A stretch of 64,000 bases of DNA from the NCBI RefSeq assembly GCF_005490985.1, contig NZ_CP027869.1, positions 2,604,001 to 2,668,000 on the forward strand, read 5' to 3'. The position numbers and the translations under genes were made by a program. The notes beneath the pieces are model-generated. The model was not told where the DNA came from, did not search any database, and was given only the letters and a program-made list of their open reading frames with translations. Below are positions 41,639-49,691 of this stretch, in pieces. Every line of letters starts with the position of its first letter. Position 1 is the stretch's first letter. The stretch is from Curtobacterium sp. SGAir0471 (lineage in GTDB: Bacteria > Actinomycetota > Actinomycetes > Actinomycetales > Microbacteriaceae).

Positions 41639-42667
41639 CTACGGGCTCCGCCGCTCGCCCAGCGCAGCACGGAGCAGGGGCAGGAGCGCGTGGCCGTCGC
41701 GACCGCGGACGACGGGGACGCCGGCGACGTCGGTCGCGTCGTCGACCACCGGGGCGTCGGGTGCGACCTGGCGCAGCGCGATCGCGTCGACCGATGCCGG
41801 GTGGGCGCGCGCGAACGCCTCGTAGAGCTCCGGGTCGTGCTCGCCGTCGTCGCCGACGAGGACCCATGACACCTCGGGCAGGTCCTCGTGCAGGCGCACG
41901 AGCGAGGACCGCTTGTGCGCCTGGCCGTCCCGGAACCAGCGGGTCGGCTCGACGCCCCAGTCGGTCATGAGGACGGCGCCCGCCGGGAAGCCCTTCTTCC
42001 GCAGGAAGCGTGTCACGACCCCGGCGAAGTTCCAGGGACCGTTGCTGAGGTACACGACGGCAGCGCCCCGCTGACTCCGTGCCGCCTCGCGGACGAGTGC
42101 AGCCATGCCCGGCACCGCTTCGCGGGTCGAGCTCGTGCCGAACAGCGTCCGCCGCGCCGCCTGCAGCGGGTGGCCGATCCCGGTCACCCACACGGTGTCG
42201 TCGATGTCGCACACGACGCCGTGCCCGCCGGTGACGACGTGGACCGGGACGCGGACGGCGACGCGACGGCCGACGGACAGCCTCGCGTCGACCGGACCGT
42301 CACCGAGCGCTGCGTGCACGGGCACGGTGACGTCCACCAGGCCTGCTGGATCGCTCGCCACGACCGTGGTCGTGCCGGCGAACTCGACACGGACCTCGGT
42401 GTCCGGGCACTCCAGGGTCAGCAGGCGCCGCCACGCAGCGATGCCACGACGGGCGGCGGGGTCGACCCCGGCCGGAGCGAGCACCACGCGGGCGAGGACC
42501 CGGGCACCCTCGGGGCTCGCGTACCCGGAGTACGGCAGGAGCGCGGGCCGCCACCCGACGCGCTCGGCCACGGCGGAGAGTGCCCGACGGAGCGTCGTCT
42601 CCGCCCCGTACGCGATCGAGACGGCCCCCTGTCGGACCGAGCGCGGGACGCGGAGGAGGGGAGCCAC
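41639..42667 (-). CDS. App1-like phosphatidate phosphatase (DUF2183)
   Basis: A 342-residue protein. The C-terminal half (about 148-330) is the App1 catalytic domain, a HAD-type fold with DIDDTVWVTG (DxDxT nucleophile motif), VYLSNGPWNF and LVGDDGEHDPELYEAFA. The N-terminal half is a beta-rich domain (VEFAGTTTVVASDPAGLVDVTVP). In yeast App1 hydrolyses phosphatidic acid; bacterial members are little studied. It starts with GTG at 42667 and is divergent from a small hypothetical gene. Confidence 0.85.
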   Translation of the reverse strand: MAPLLRVPRSVRQGAVSIAYGAETTLRRALSAVAERVGWRPALLPYSGYASPEGARVLARVVLAPAGVDPAARRGIAAWRRLLTLECPDTEVRVEFAGTTTVVASDPAGLVDVTVPVHAALGDGPVDARLSVGRRVAVRVPVHVVTGGHGVVCDIDDTVWVTGIGHPLQAARRTLFGTSSTREAVPGMAALVREAARSQRGAAVVYLSNGPWNFAGVVTRFLRKKGFPAGAVLMTDWGVEPTRWFRDGQAHKRSSLVRLHEDLPEVSWVLVGDDGEHDPELYEAFARAHPASVDAIALRQVAPDAPVVDDATDVAGVPVVRGRDGHALLPLLRAALGERRSP

Positions 42668-42708
42668 CGATCCACCCTACGCACGGTCGACGGTGCAGAC
42701 TCGGGAGC

Positions 42709-43011
42709 ATGACCGCCGAGCCCGACGACCACTTCTTCGTCGTGGACGGCCGACGGCGGCGCCGCACGGACCCCGCGCTGCCCGAGGAGCTCGCCGCCGC
42801 CCTCCGCTCGCACCTGGGCCGCGGACGCAACGGCGTGAGGGCGGCGAAGCGTGCGGGCGACGACGAGGCCCTCGCAGCGGCCCGGCACCGGAACGGCCTG
42901 GCGAAGCACGGGCTCGGCGAGCGCGGCCCCGAGTGGTGGACCCGCCCCGAGGCCGATCGCATCGCCGACGCGCGCCGCGCCCTGGACGACCTCGACGCCC
43001 TCGACGCTTGA
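42709..43011 (+). CDS. Hypothetical protein, 100 residues
   Basis: A small basic protein: FFVVDGRRRRRTDPALPEELAAALRSHLGRGRNGVRAAKR, then helix and NGLAKHGLGERGPEWWTRPE. The pattern of an N-terminal VVDGRRRR...DP and a LGERGPEWW motif occurs in small actinobacterial proteins sometimes labelled biopolymer transporter Tol; I see no support for that name. The ATG at 42709 has GGGAG just before it. No signal or membrane segment. Confidence 0.7.
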   Translation: MTAEPDDHFFVVDGRRRRRTDPALPEELAAALRSHLGRGRNGVRAAKRAGDDEALAAARHRNGLAKHGLGERGPEWWTRPEADRIADARRALDDLDALDA

Positions 43012-43057
43012 CGCCTGATCCTGCCCGATCCTTCCCAGAACACCCGCGGTGGAAAGC

Positions 43058-43106
43058 GAGAACGGGCGTACCTGGTCGATCCGTCCGACCAGGTACGCCC
43101 GTTCTC
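43058..43106. terminator. Perfect 21-base-pair hairpin
   Basis: Arms 43058-43078 and 43086-43106 are perfectly complementary around a 7-base loop, between the convergent hypothetical gene and the beta-galactosidase gene. A third partial copy of the arm (ACCAGGTACGCCCG) follows at about 43107-43121. Confidence 0.75.
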
Positions 43107-43158
43107 ACCAGGTACGCCCGGAAGTGCCCGGCGCCCGGCCCCCGGACACGCGCCCGCG

Positions 43159-45009
43159 CTACGCCTCGGTGTGGCCCAGGTCGGGCTCGAGGAGCATGCA
43201 GACCGAGCGGGACGCCGACGCGTGCAGTTCGAACACGACGACCTCGTTCCGGCCGGCACGGAGCACCGGTCCCGGGACGGCGAGGGTCTTCTGGGGTCCC
43301 CGCGACCAGTACCGTCCGAGGCAGAAGCCGTTCACCCAGGCGACGCCTCTGCGGAAGCCGTCGAGCGACAGGTACCGGTCCTCGGTGGACGACAGGTCGA
43401 ACGACCCCGCGGCGAGCACCGGCCCGGCCAGCACGTCGCCGTCGGAAGCAGCCAGCGCGGCGAGCTGGTCGAGTGCGGCGGGTGCGATCGGGTCGAGCGC
43501 GAGCGGCGACGCTGACCACCGGGAGAGCGGGACGCCGTGGACCGCGATGCCGCCGATCAGGCCCTTCGGCTCGCCGATGCGCGGCCCGTAGTCGACGCGC
43601 CCCTGGTCCTCGACGAGGAGCTCGAGCGTGCCGGTGACCGGCGGGAGCGCGATCGCCCGGTCGTGGTGCTCGCGCTCCAGGACACCCACGACGACCCCGT
43701 CCACGGACACGATCGCCCGGTCGCGGACCTCTGTGCCGACGGTCAGGACGCCACCGTCGGGCAGGTCGACCTCGGTCCGGTACAGCACGAAGCCGCTGGC
43801 GGCGCCGAGCGCGTCGAAGGTCGGCGGCTCGTCGTGCGTCGTCCAGTCCGTCAGCGCGGGCAGCAGGGCACGCAGGGGTGCGACCCGGTCGAGCCGGACG
43901 GCGACGTCCGTGGCGGGGGTGGGGCGCGCCTCCAGGCCGGCGCCCGGACCCACGGACCCGGCAGCCGACGTGTCGGGCGCGGGCAGCACGCCCGACCCAC
44001 CCGGCTGCATCGAGTCGGGCAGCGGCGGCACGGGCGCGTACCGCTCGATCACCGACCGGAACGCGTGGAACTTCTCCGTGGGTCGACCGGCCTCGTCGAG
44101 CGGTGCGTCGTAGTCGTACGACGTCGCGATCGGCCGGTACACGCCCTTGTCGTTCGCCCCGTTCGTGAAGCCGAAGTTCGTGCCCCCGTGGAACATGTAG
44201 ATGTTCACCGAGCCGCCGGCGGCGAGCAGGTCGTCGAGGTCCGACGCCGAGGCGGCCGCGGGCGTGGTGTGGTGGTGCTCGCCCCAGCTGTCGAACCAGC
44301 CGTCCCAGAACTCCGAGCACATCAGCGGCCCGGTCGGCTGTGCCTGCCGGAGCCGCTCCAGACGCGAGGTCGAGCGGGACCCGAAGGACCCGGTCTTGTG
44401 CAGCGACGGCAACGAGCCGTCCTCGAGCATCGTGCCCATCGGCTGGTCGACGCTGGTGAACGGCACGGTGAGCCCGATGTCGCGGTGCATCTGCTCGAGC
44501 GCACGCAGGTAGGACGCGTCCGAGCCGTACGCGCCGTACTCGTTCTCGACCTGCACGAGCACGATCGGCCCGCCCTGGTCGATCTGCCGCGGCACGAGGA
44601 CCGGTGCGAGCTGCTCGAGGTAGTCGCGGACGGCGGCCAGGAACCCCGGCTCGTTGCGCCGGACCCCGACGGTCCCGTCGGCGAAGAGCCAGTACGGCAG
44701 GCCGCCGTTCGACCACTCGGCGCAGATGTACGGCCCGGGGCGGACGATGGCGTGCATGCCCTCGGCGGCGACGAGGTCGAGGAAGCGACCGAGGTCGAGT
44801 CCGCCCGCGAAGCTGAAGGTCCCCGGCTGCGGCGCGTGGGCGTTCCACGCGACGTAGGTCTCGATGGTGTTGAGGCCCATCAGCCGCGCCTTGCGGATCC
44901 GGTCCTGCCAGAGGTCCGGGTGCACGCGGAAGTAGTGGATCGCGCCGGACAGGACCCGGTGCGGCTCGCCGTCGAGCAGGAAGTCGGAGTCGCCGATGGC
45001 GAAGCGCAT
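43159..45009 (-). CDS. GH35 beta-galactosidase
   Basis: A 616-residue family 35 enzyme that removes terminal beta-galactose. The catalytic barrel is clear: LSGAIHYFRVHPDLWQDR, NTIETYVAWNAHAP, RPGPYICAEW, acid/base Glu157 in VENEYGAYG and nucleophile Glu233 in CSEFWDGWFDSWG, then YMFHGGTNFGFTNGA. C-terminal beta domains follow, ending in the jelly-roll VAWVNGFCLGRYWSRGPQKTL. No signal peptide, so it acts on imported galactosides. The ATG at 45009 begins directly at the conserved start. It is the last gene of an operon with two permeases and a binding protein, under a LacI regulator. Confidence 0.95.
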   Translation of the reverse strand: MRFAIGDSDFLLDGEPHRVLSGAIHYFRVHPDLWQDRIRKARLMGLNTIETYVAWNAHAPQPGTFSFAGGLDLGRFLDLVAAEGMHAIVRPGPYICAEWSNGGLPYWLFADGTVGVRRNEPGFLAAVRDYLEQLAPVLVPRQIDQGGPIVLVQVENEYGAYGSDASYLRALEQMHRDIGLTVPFTSVDQPMGTMLEDGSLPSLHKTGSFGSRSTSRLERLRQAQPTGPLMCSEFWDGWFDSWGEHHHTTPAAASASDLDDLLAAGGSVNIYMFHGGTNFGFTNGANDKGVYRPIATSYDYDAPLDEAGRPTEKFHAFRSVIERYAPVPPLPDSMQPGGSGVLPAPDTSAAGSVGPGAGLEARPTPATDVAVRLDRVAPLRALLPALTDWTTHDEPPTFDALGAASGFVLYRTEVDLPDGGVLTVGTEVRDRAIVSVDGVVVGVLEREHHDRAIALPPVTGTLELLVEDQGRVDYGPRIGEPKGLIGGIAVHGVPLSRWSASPLALDPIAPAALDQLAALAASDGDVLAGPVLAAGSFDLSSTEDRYLSLDGFRRGVAWVNGFCLGRYWSRGPQKTLAVPGPVLRAGRNEVVVFELHASASRSVCMLLEPDLGHTEA

Positions 45010-45030
45010 GGTGTGTCTCTCTCGTACGAC

Positions 45031-45063
45031 GGGGCCGTGCGGACGTGGTGTCCGCACGGCCCC
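45031..45063 (-). terminator. Hairpin between binding protein and beta-galactosidase genes
   Basis: GGGGCCGTGCGGAC (45031-45044) and its exact complement (45050-45063) enclose a 5-base loop. Being inside the operon it may attenuate or stabilise mRNA rather than end transcription fully. Confidence 0.65.
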
Positions 45064-45084
45064 GGGGTGTGGGGAACGCGGGTG

Positions 45085-46416
45085 TTACTTGCTCTCGACC
45101 GTGAAGCCCTGGTCCTTGCCGTACTTCACGAGCACCTTCTGCCAGGCCTCGAGACCGCTCTCGAGCGAGGTGCCGTTCTGGTACGCCTGGCCGACGGTGT
45201 CGGCGTAGACGCTGTTCGCGTACACCTGGTACGGCAGGTAGGTGAAGTCGTTCGCCGAGGTCTTCGAGGCGTCGACGAGGACCTTGTTGATGTCCTGACC
45301 GCCGAAGTACTCCGGCTTCTCGTCCAGGAACGAGGCCGAGTCGAGGTCGGCGGTGGTCGACGGGAAGCCACCCGACTGCATGAAGACCTTCGTGGACTCC
45401 TCCGACGAGTTGAGCCACTTGAGGAAGCCGGCGGCCAGGGCCGGGTTCTTCGACTGCTTCATGACGACCTCGGAGCTGCCGCCGTTGCTGGCCGTCTGGG
45501 CCTTGCCGCCGTCGTAGGTCGGCATCGGGGCGACGCGCCAGTCACCCTTGGCGTCCGGCACGCTGGCCATCAGGTTGCCGGGCATCCATGCACCGGTGAC
45601 CATCGTGGCGATCTCGCCGTTGCCGAGCTGCTTGTACCAGTCGTCGGTCCAGCCGGTGGTCTTCGACAGCAGGCCCTGCTCGACGAGCTGGTCCCAGGTC
45701 TTCGCCCACTTCTGCGAGCCGGCGTCGTGCAGGTCGATGGTGATCTTGTCGCCGTCGGTCGTGAACGGGGTGCCACCGGCCTGGGCGATCATGCTCGTGG
45801 TGAAGCCGGCGTCACCGGAGTCCGCCGCGATGTACTTCGACGGGTCCGCCTCGTGCAGCTTCTTGGCCGCGGCGATGTACTCGTCCCACGTCGACGGCAC
45901 CTCGATGCCGTACTCGTCGAAGACCTTCTTGTTGTAGAACAGCGCCATGGGGCCGGAGTCCTGCGGCAGGCCGTAGACCTTGCCGTCCATGGCGACGTTG
46001 CTCCAGGTGCCCTTCGAGAACTTGCTCTCGAGGTCGCCGAACCCGTACGACGACAGGTCGACGAGCGAGTCGGACAGGGCGAACTGCGGCAGCGCGTAGT
46101 ACTCGACCTGGGCGACGTCGGGCGCACCCGAGCCGGCCTTGATCGTGTTCTGCAGCTTGGTGTACTGGTCGGCGCCGGTGCCGGCGTTGACGAGCTTCAC
46201 CTTCACCTTGGGGTACTGCTTCTCGAAGGCGGCGACCTGGTCCTTGGCCGAGGGGGTCCAGGACCAGTAGGTCAGCGTGCCGCCGTCCTTCAGGGCCTTG
46301 TCGATGTCGTCGGCCGAGCCGCCGGCGGAGCTGCCGGAGGCGCAGGCGGTCATCGCGATGGCGGCGGTGACGCCGATGGCGAGGGCGCTGAGCCCGCGCC
46401 GGAGACGCTTGTTCAT
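45085..46416 (-). CDS. Sugar-binding lipoprotein (CUT1 type)
   Basis: A 443-residue family 1 solute-binding protein. The N-terminus MNKRLRRGLSALAIG leads to lipobox MTAC. Mature landmarks are GTLTYWSWTPSAKDQVAAFEKQYPKVKV, DVAQVEYYALPQF, KVYGLPQDSGPMALFYNKKVFDEYGI and GAWMPGNLMASVP. It binds an oligo- or disaccharide; the downstream GH35 gene suggests a beta-galactoside. Unusually, the gene follows the two permease genes in the operon. Hairpins flank it on both sides. Confidence 0.92.
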   Translation of the reverse strand: MNKRLRRGLSALAIGVTAAIAMTACASGSSAGGSADDIDKALKDGGTLTYWSWTPSAKDQVAAFEKQYPKVKVKLVNAGTGADQYTKLQNTIKAGSGAPDVAQVEYYALPQFALSDSLVDLSSYGFGDLESKFSKGTWSNVAMDGKVYGLPQDSGPMALFYNKKVFDEYGIEVPSTWDEYIAAAKKLHEADPSKYIAADSGDAGFTTSMIAQAGGTPFTTDGDKITIDLHDAGSQKWAKTWDQLVEQGLLSKTTGWTDDWYKQLGNGEIATMVTGAWMPGNLMASVPDAKGDWRVAPMPTYDGGKAQTASNGGSSEVVMKQSKNPALAAGFLKWLNSSEESTKVFMQSGGFPSTTADLDSASFLDEKPEYFGGQDINKVLVDASKTSANDFTYLPYQVYANSVYADTVGQAYQNGTSLESGLEAWQKVLVKYGKDQGFTVESK

Positions 46417-46470
46417 GGGTTGCCTTCCACTTCTTCGTGATCTGGGGCTGGGGTGGTGCTGCTGTGTGCC

Positions 46471-46516
46471 GGTCGGGAGGAGCGTGGCGGGCTGCCGACG
46501 TGCCTCCCGTCCGACC
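46471..46516 (-). terminator. Imperfect hairpin between malG-like and binding protein genes
   Basis: GGTCGGGAGG (46471-46480) pairs with CCTCCCGTCCGACC (46503-46516) with a 4-base bulge. It has the GGGAGG/CCTCCC core seen at other gene ends here. Position is inside the operon, directly downstream of the second permease gene. Confidence 0.45.
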
Positions 46517-46518
46517 GG

Positions 46519-47511
46519 TCAGGCCTTGACGGAGCCGGCCGCGAGGCCGGACTGCCAGAAGCGCTGGAGGAAGAGGAACGCGACCACGATCGGGATGATC
46601 GTGAGGAGCGATCCGGTGACGACGAGGTTGTAGATCGGCTGCGCGCCGGAGCCGGTGGCCTGCGCGTTCCACTGGTTGAGGCCGACCGTGAGGGGGTACC
46701 ACTTCGGGTCGCTCAGCATGATGAGCGGCAGGAAGTAGTTGTTCCAGGTGGCGACGACCGCGAAGAGCAGGACGGTGACGACGCCGGGGGTGAGGAGCTT
46801 CAGCGCGATGGTGAAGAAGATCCGGAACTCGCCGGCGCCGTCCATGCGGGCGGCCTCGATGAGCTCGGTCGGGATCGCGTCGATCGCGTAGGTCCAGATG
46901 AGGTACATGCCGAACGGGCTGATGAGCGACGGCAGGATGATCGCCCACGGGGTGTTCGTCAGGCCGAACTGCGAGAAGAGCAGGAAGGTCGGGACGGCGA
47001 GGGCGGTGCCGGGGACGGCGATCGCGCCGAGGACGACGGCGAAGACCGCACGACGGCCGGGGAACTGGAACTTCGCCATGCCGTAGCCGGCGACCGTGGC
47101 GAGCAGGGTCGCGCCACCGGCACCCACGACCACGTACAGCAGCGTGTTGCCGAGCCACTGCATGAAGATGCCGTCGTTGTAGGTGAGCGTGTCGACGATG
47201 TTCTGCCACAGGTTGAAGTCGCCGCCGAACCACAGGCCGAACGTCGACAGCAGCGATGCCTGGGTCTTCGTGCTGTTCACCAGCAGGTAGAACAGCGGCG
47301 CGAACGAGTAGACGACGAAGACGACCATCACGGCGGTCAGGAGACCGGAGCGCTTCACCTTGCGTCCGTCGACGGGCTTGCCGGCGCGGCGCGGCCGGGA
47401 GGCACGGGTCGCGCGGTCGCGCGGGTCGCGCTGCGTGGTGGTCGCCTCGGTGACCGTGGCCGGTCCGGTCCCGCCGGCGGGGCCGGTCGCGGGGTGCTGC
47501 AGGGTGCTCAT
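46519..47511 (-). CDS. Sugar ABC importer permease (MalG-like)
   Basis: A 330-residue CUT1 permease with a long, Thr/Pro/Arg-rich cytoplasmic N-terminus (about 50 residues), then six hydrophobic segments. The ATPase-coupling motif is EAARMDGAGEFRIFFTIALKLLTPG. It pairs with the MalF-like permease; the ATG overlaps that gene's stop (ATGA). No ATPase gene is in the cluster. Confidence 0.93.
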   Translation of the reverse strand: MSTLQHPATGPAGGTGPATVTEATTTQRDPRDRATRASRPRRAGKPVDGRKVKRSGLLTAVMVVFVVYSFAPLFYLLVNSTKTQASLLSTFGLWFGGDFNLWQNIVDTLTYNDGIFMQWLGNTLLYVVVGAGGATLLATVAGYGMAKFQFPGRRAVFAVVLGAIAVPGTALAVPTFLLFSQFGLTNTPWAIILPSLISPFGMYLIWTYAIDAIPTELIEAARMDGAGEFRIFFTIALKLLTPGVVTVLLFAVVATWNNYFLPLIMLSDPKWYPLTVGLNQWNAQATGSGAQPIYNLVVTGSLLTIIPIVVAFLFLQRFWQSGLAAGSVKA

Positions 47512-48443
47512 CGGTTCTCCTGGCGGGTTCCGCGGACCTGGACGACGTAGGCGATCACGGCGGTGATGACGCCCATGACGATGGCGACGGTGGCGGAGTA
47601 GTTGAACTGCTGGCCGCTGAAGGACAGCGAGTAGGCGTACATGTTCGGGGTGAAGGCGCTGCCGATGACGTTCGGGGCGAGGGTCTTCAGCAGGTTCGGC
47701 TCGTTGAAGAGCTGGAAGCTGCCGATGATCGAGAAGATCGTGGCGATGACCATCGGGCCGCGCAGGGCGGGCAGCTTGATCGAGAAGACGGTGCGCAGCG
47801 GGCCGGCGCCGTCGAGCTCGGCGGCCTCGTAGAGCTCACCGGGGACGACGCGGAGGGCCGCGTAGAAGATCAGCATGTTGTAGCCGAGGAACTCCCACGT
47901 GACCACGTTGCCGATGGACGTGAGGACCCAGGTCGGGCTGAACGGCTGGAGCAGGTCGATGCCGAGCGCGCTGTTCGCGGCGCCGGTGAGACCGAACTGG
48001 TTGCCGTAGATGAAGCCCCAGATGAGGGCCGCGACGACGCCCGGCACCGCGTAGGGCAGGAACACCGCGATGCGGAAGAACCCGGTGCCCCAGAGCCGAG
48101 CGCTGTCGAGCGCGAGGGCCGCGACGAGGGCGAGGCCGAGCATGATCGGGACCTGCACGACGAGGAACAGCGCGACGCGGCCGAGGCCCGACCAGAACTG
48201 TGCGTCCTGGAACAGCTGCACGTAGTTGGCGAACCAGACGAACTGGTTGCCACCGATGAGCTGGTCGCGGAACAGGCTGAGCCAGAGCGCGTACCCGATC
48301 GGCACGATGAGCATCGCCACGAGGACGACGACGAAGGGGCCGACGAACAGCCAGCCGGTGTACCGCCCCCGGACCTTCGGGCGGCGAGCGGACGGCCGCG
48401 CGGGCGGTGCCGCCTCGGCCGGGCGCGCTGCGAGCGTGCTCAT
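47508..48443 (-). CDS. Sugar ABC importer permease (MalF-like)
   Basis: A 311-residue CUT1 permease with six hydrophobic segments starting with GWLFVGPFVVVLVAMLIVP. The coupling motif is ELYEAAELDGAGPLRTVFSIKLPALRG. The ATG at 48443 is preferred to an upstream start at 48485 because the family N-terminus begins here. It is the first gene of the operon (MalF-like, MalG-like, binding protein, GH35), downstream of a LacI operator pair and divergent from the regulator gene. Confidence 0.93.
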   Translation of the reverse strand: MSTLAARPAEAAPPARPSARRPKVRGRYTGWLFVGPFVVVLVAMLIVPIGYALWLSLFRDQLIGGNQFVWFANYVQLFQDAQFWSGLGRVALFLVVQVPIMLGLALVAALALDSARLWGTGFFRIAVFLPYAVPGVVAALIWGFIYGNQFGLTGAANSALGIDLLQPFSPTWVLTSIGNVVTWEFLGYNMLIFYAALRVVPGELYEAAELDGAGPLRTVFSIKLPALRGPMVIATIFSIIGSFQLFNEPNLLKTLAPNVIGSAFTPNMYAYSLSFSGQQFNYSATVAIVMGVITAVIAYVVQVRGTRQENR

Positions 48444-48540
48444 GTGACTCCCTTGTCTGCTGCGTTCGGGTTCCGGACCGTGCACCTGTCGGTGCGATCG
48501 GGACGTGCCCTGCCTGCGCTGGCACCGATCCGGAGGACGT

Positions 48541-48560
48541 CGATGTTGACGTCAACATCG
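48541..48560. promoter_or_regulatory. LacI-type operator of the beta-galactoside operon
   Basis: CGATGTTGACGTCAACATCG is a perfect 20-base palindrome. A weaker second site lies at 48576-48595 (GCATG and CATGC around GCAACGTCAA). Both are between the divergent importer operon and its LacI gene. The TGTTGACGTCAACA core is like other GalR/LacI operators. Confidence 0.8.
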
Positions 48561-48631
48561 GACGACGCCACCGTAGCATGGCAACGTCAACATGCACTAG
48601 CGTTCGAGGACGCCGAACGGAGGGAACAGCG

Positions 48632-49672
48632 TTGTCGACCGACCTGACCGCACCGCGTCGTGCGCCGTCGCTGGCCGCCGTCGCCGATGCTGCCGGCGTC
48701 TCCATGCAGACCGTCTCGCGGGTCGCCCGGGGGTTCGACAACGTCAGTCCGGACACCCGCGACCGGGTCCAGCGCGCGATGGACGAGCTGGGCTACCGGC
48801 CGAACCGGGCGGCGCGGGCGCTGCGGTCCGGTCGCTTCCGGACCATCGGCGTGATCATGTTCACGCTCGCGTCGTTCGGCAACATGCGCACGCTCGAGGC
48901 GATCTCGGCAGCAGCGGCGGCGGCGGACTTCACCATCACCCTGCTGCCGATGGCGTCGCGCACCGGCGAGGGTGTCCGCACCGCGCTCTCGCGGCTGCAC
49001 GAGCAGGCGGTCGACGGCGTCGTCATCGTCATCGAGTCGCACATCATCGACACGGCCGAGGTCGTGCTGCCGAGCGGTGTCCCGCTCGTGGTGGTGGACT
49101 CGACGGGCACGACCGACCGTCCCTCGATCGACATCGACCAGGCCGAGGGTGCCCGGCTCGCCACGCAGCACCTGCTCGACCTCGGGCACGAGACCGTCTG
49201 GCACGTCGCCGGGCCCTCCGCCTCGTACTCCGCCGAGCGCCGACTGTCCGCGTGGCGGGAGACGCTGGAGCGCGCGGGTCGCGCCGTCCCACCGGTCTTC
49301 CCCGGCGGCTGGTCCACGGCCGACGGGCACCGCGCCGGGCTGGAGATCGCGGCGCGCCCCGAGATCACCGCCGTCTTCGCGGTGAACGACCAGACCGCGC
49401 TCGGCGTGCTCCGGGCCGCGCACGAGGCCGGTCGGGCCGTGCCGGAGAGCCTGAGCGTCGTGGGGTTCGACGACTTCCCCGAGTCGGAGTCGTTCTGGCC
49501 GCCGCTCACCACCGTGCACCAGTCCTTCGACGAGGTCGGGCGCCGTGCGGTCGCGACGCTGCTCGCGCAGATCGAGGGCACGGCCGTCCGGACCTCGACC
49601 GACCTGGTGCCGGTCAGCCTGGTCGAGCGGGCGAGCACCGCCCCACCGCCGCCGACCCGGGCACCGGCCTGA
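48632..49672 (+). CDS. LacI family repressor of the beta-galactoside operon
   Basis: A 346-residue LacI/GalR protein: SLAAVADAAGVSMQTVSRVA is the helix-turn-helix, YRPNRAARALRSGRFR the hinge, and GVIMFTLASFGNMRTLEAI begins the sensor domain, which contains PSIDIDQAEGARLATQHLL, WHVAGPSASYSAERRLSAW, VNDQTALGVLRAA and VGFDDFPESESFWPPLTTVHQSF. It is of the galactosidase-regulator type. The start is a TTG at 48632, chosen because a strong GGAGGGA stands 6 bases ahead; no ATG or GTG is as well placed. It probably autoregulates through 48541-48595. Confidence 0.9.
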   Translation: MSTDLTAPRRAPSLAAVADAAGVSMQTVSRVARGFDNVSPDTRDRVQRAMDELGYRPNRAARALRSGRFRTIGVIMFTLASFGNMRTLEAISAAAAAADFTITLLPMASRTGEGVRTALSRLHEQAVDGVVIVIESHIIDTAEVVLPSGVPLVVVDSTGTTDRPSIDIDQAEGARLATQHLLDLGHETVWHVAGPSASYSAERRLSAWRETLERAGRAVPPVFPGGWSTADGHRAGLEIAARPEITAVFAVNDQTALGVLRAAHEAGRAVPESLSVVGFDDFPESESFWPPLTTVHQSFDEVGRRAVATLLAQIEGTAVRTSTDLVPVSLVERASTAPPPPTRAPA

Positions 49673-49691
49673 GCACCCCTAGAATCTCGGG

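Noticed and set aside
43537-46440. 967-codon frame opposite the GH35 and binding-protein genes
   Set aside because: It spans two well-supported genes and their hairpin, and has no recognisable domain.
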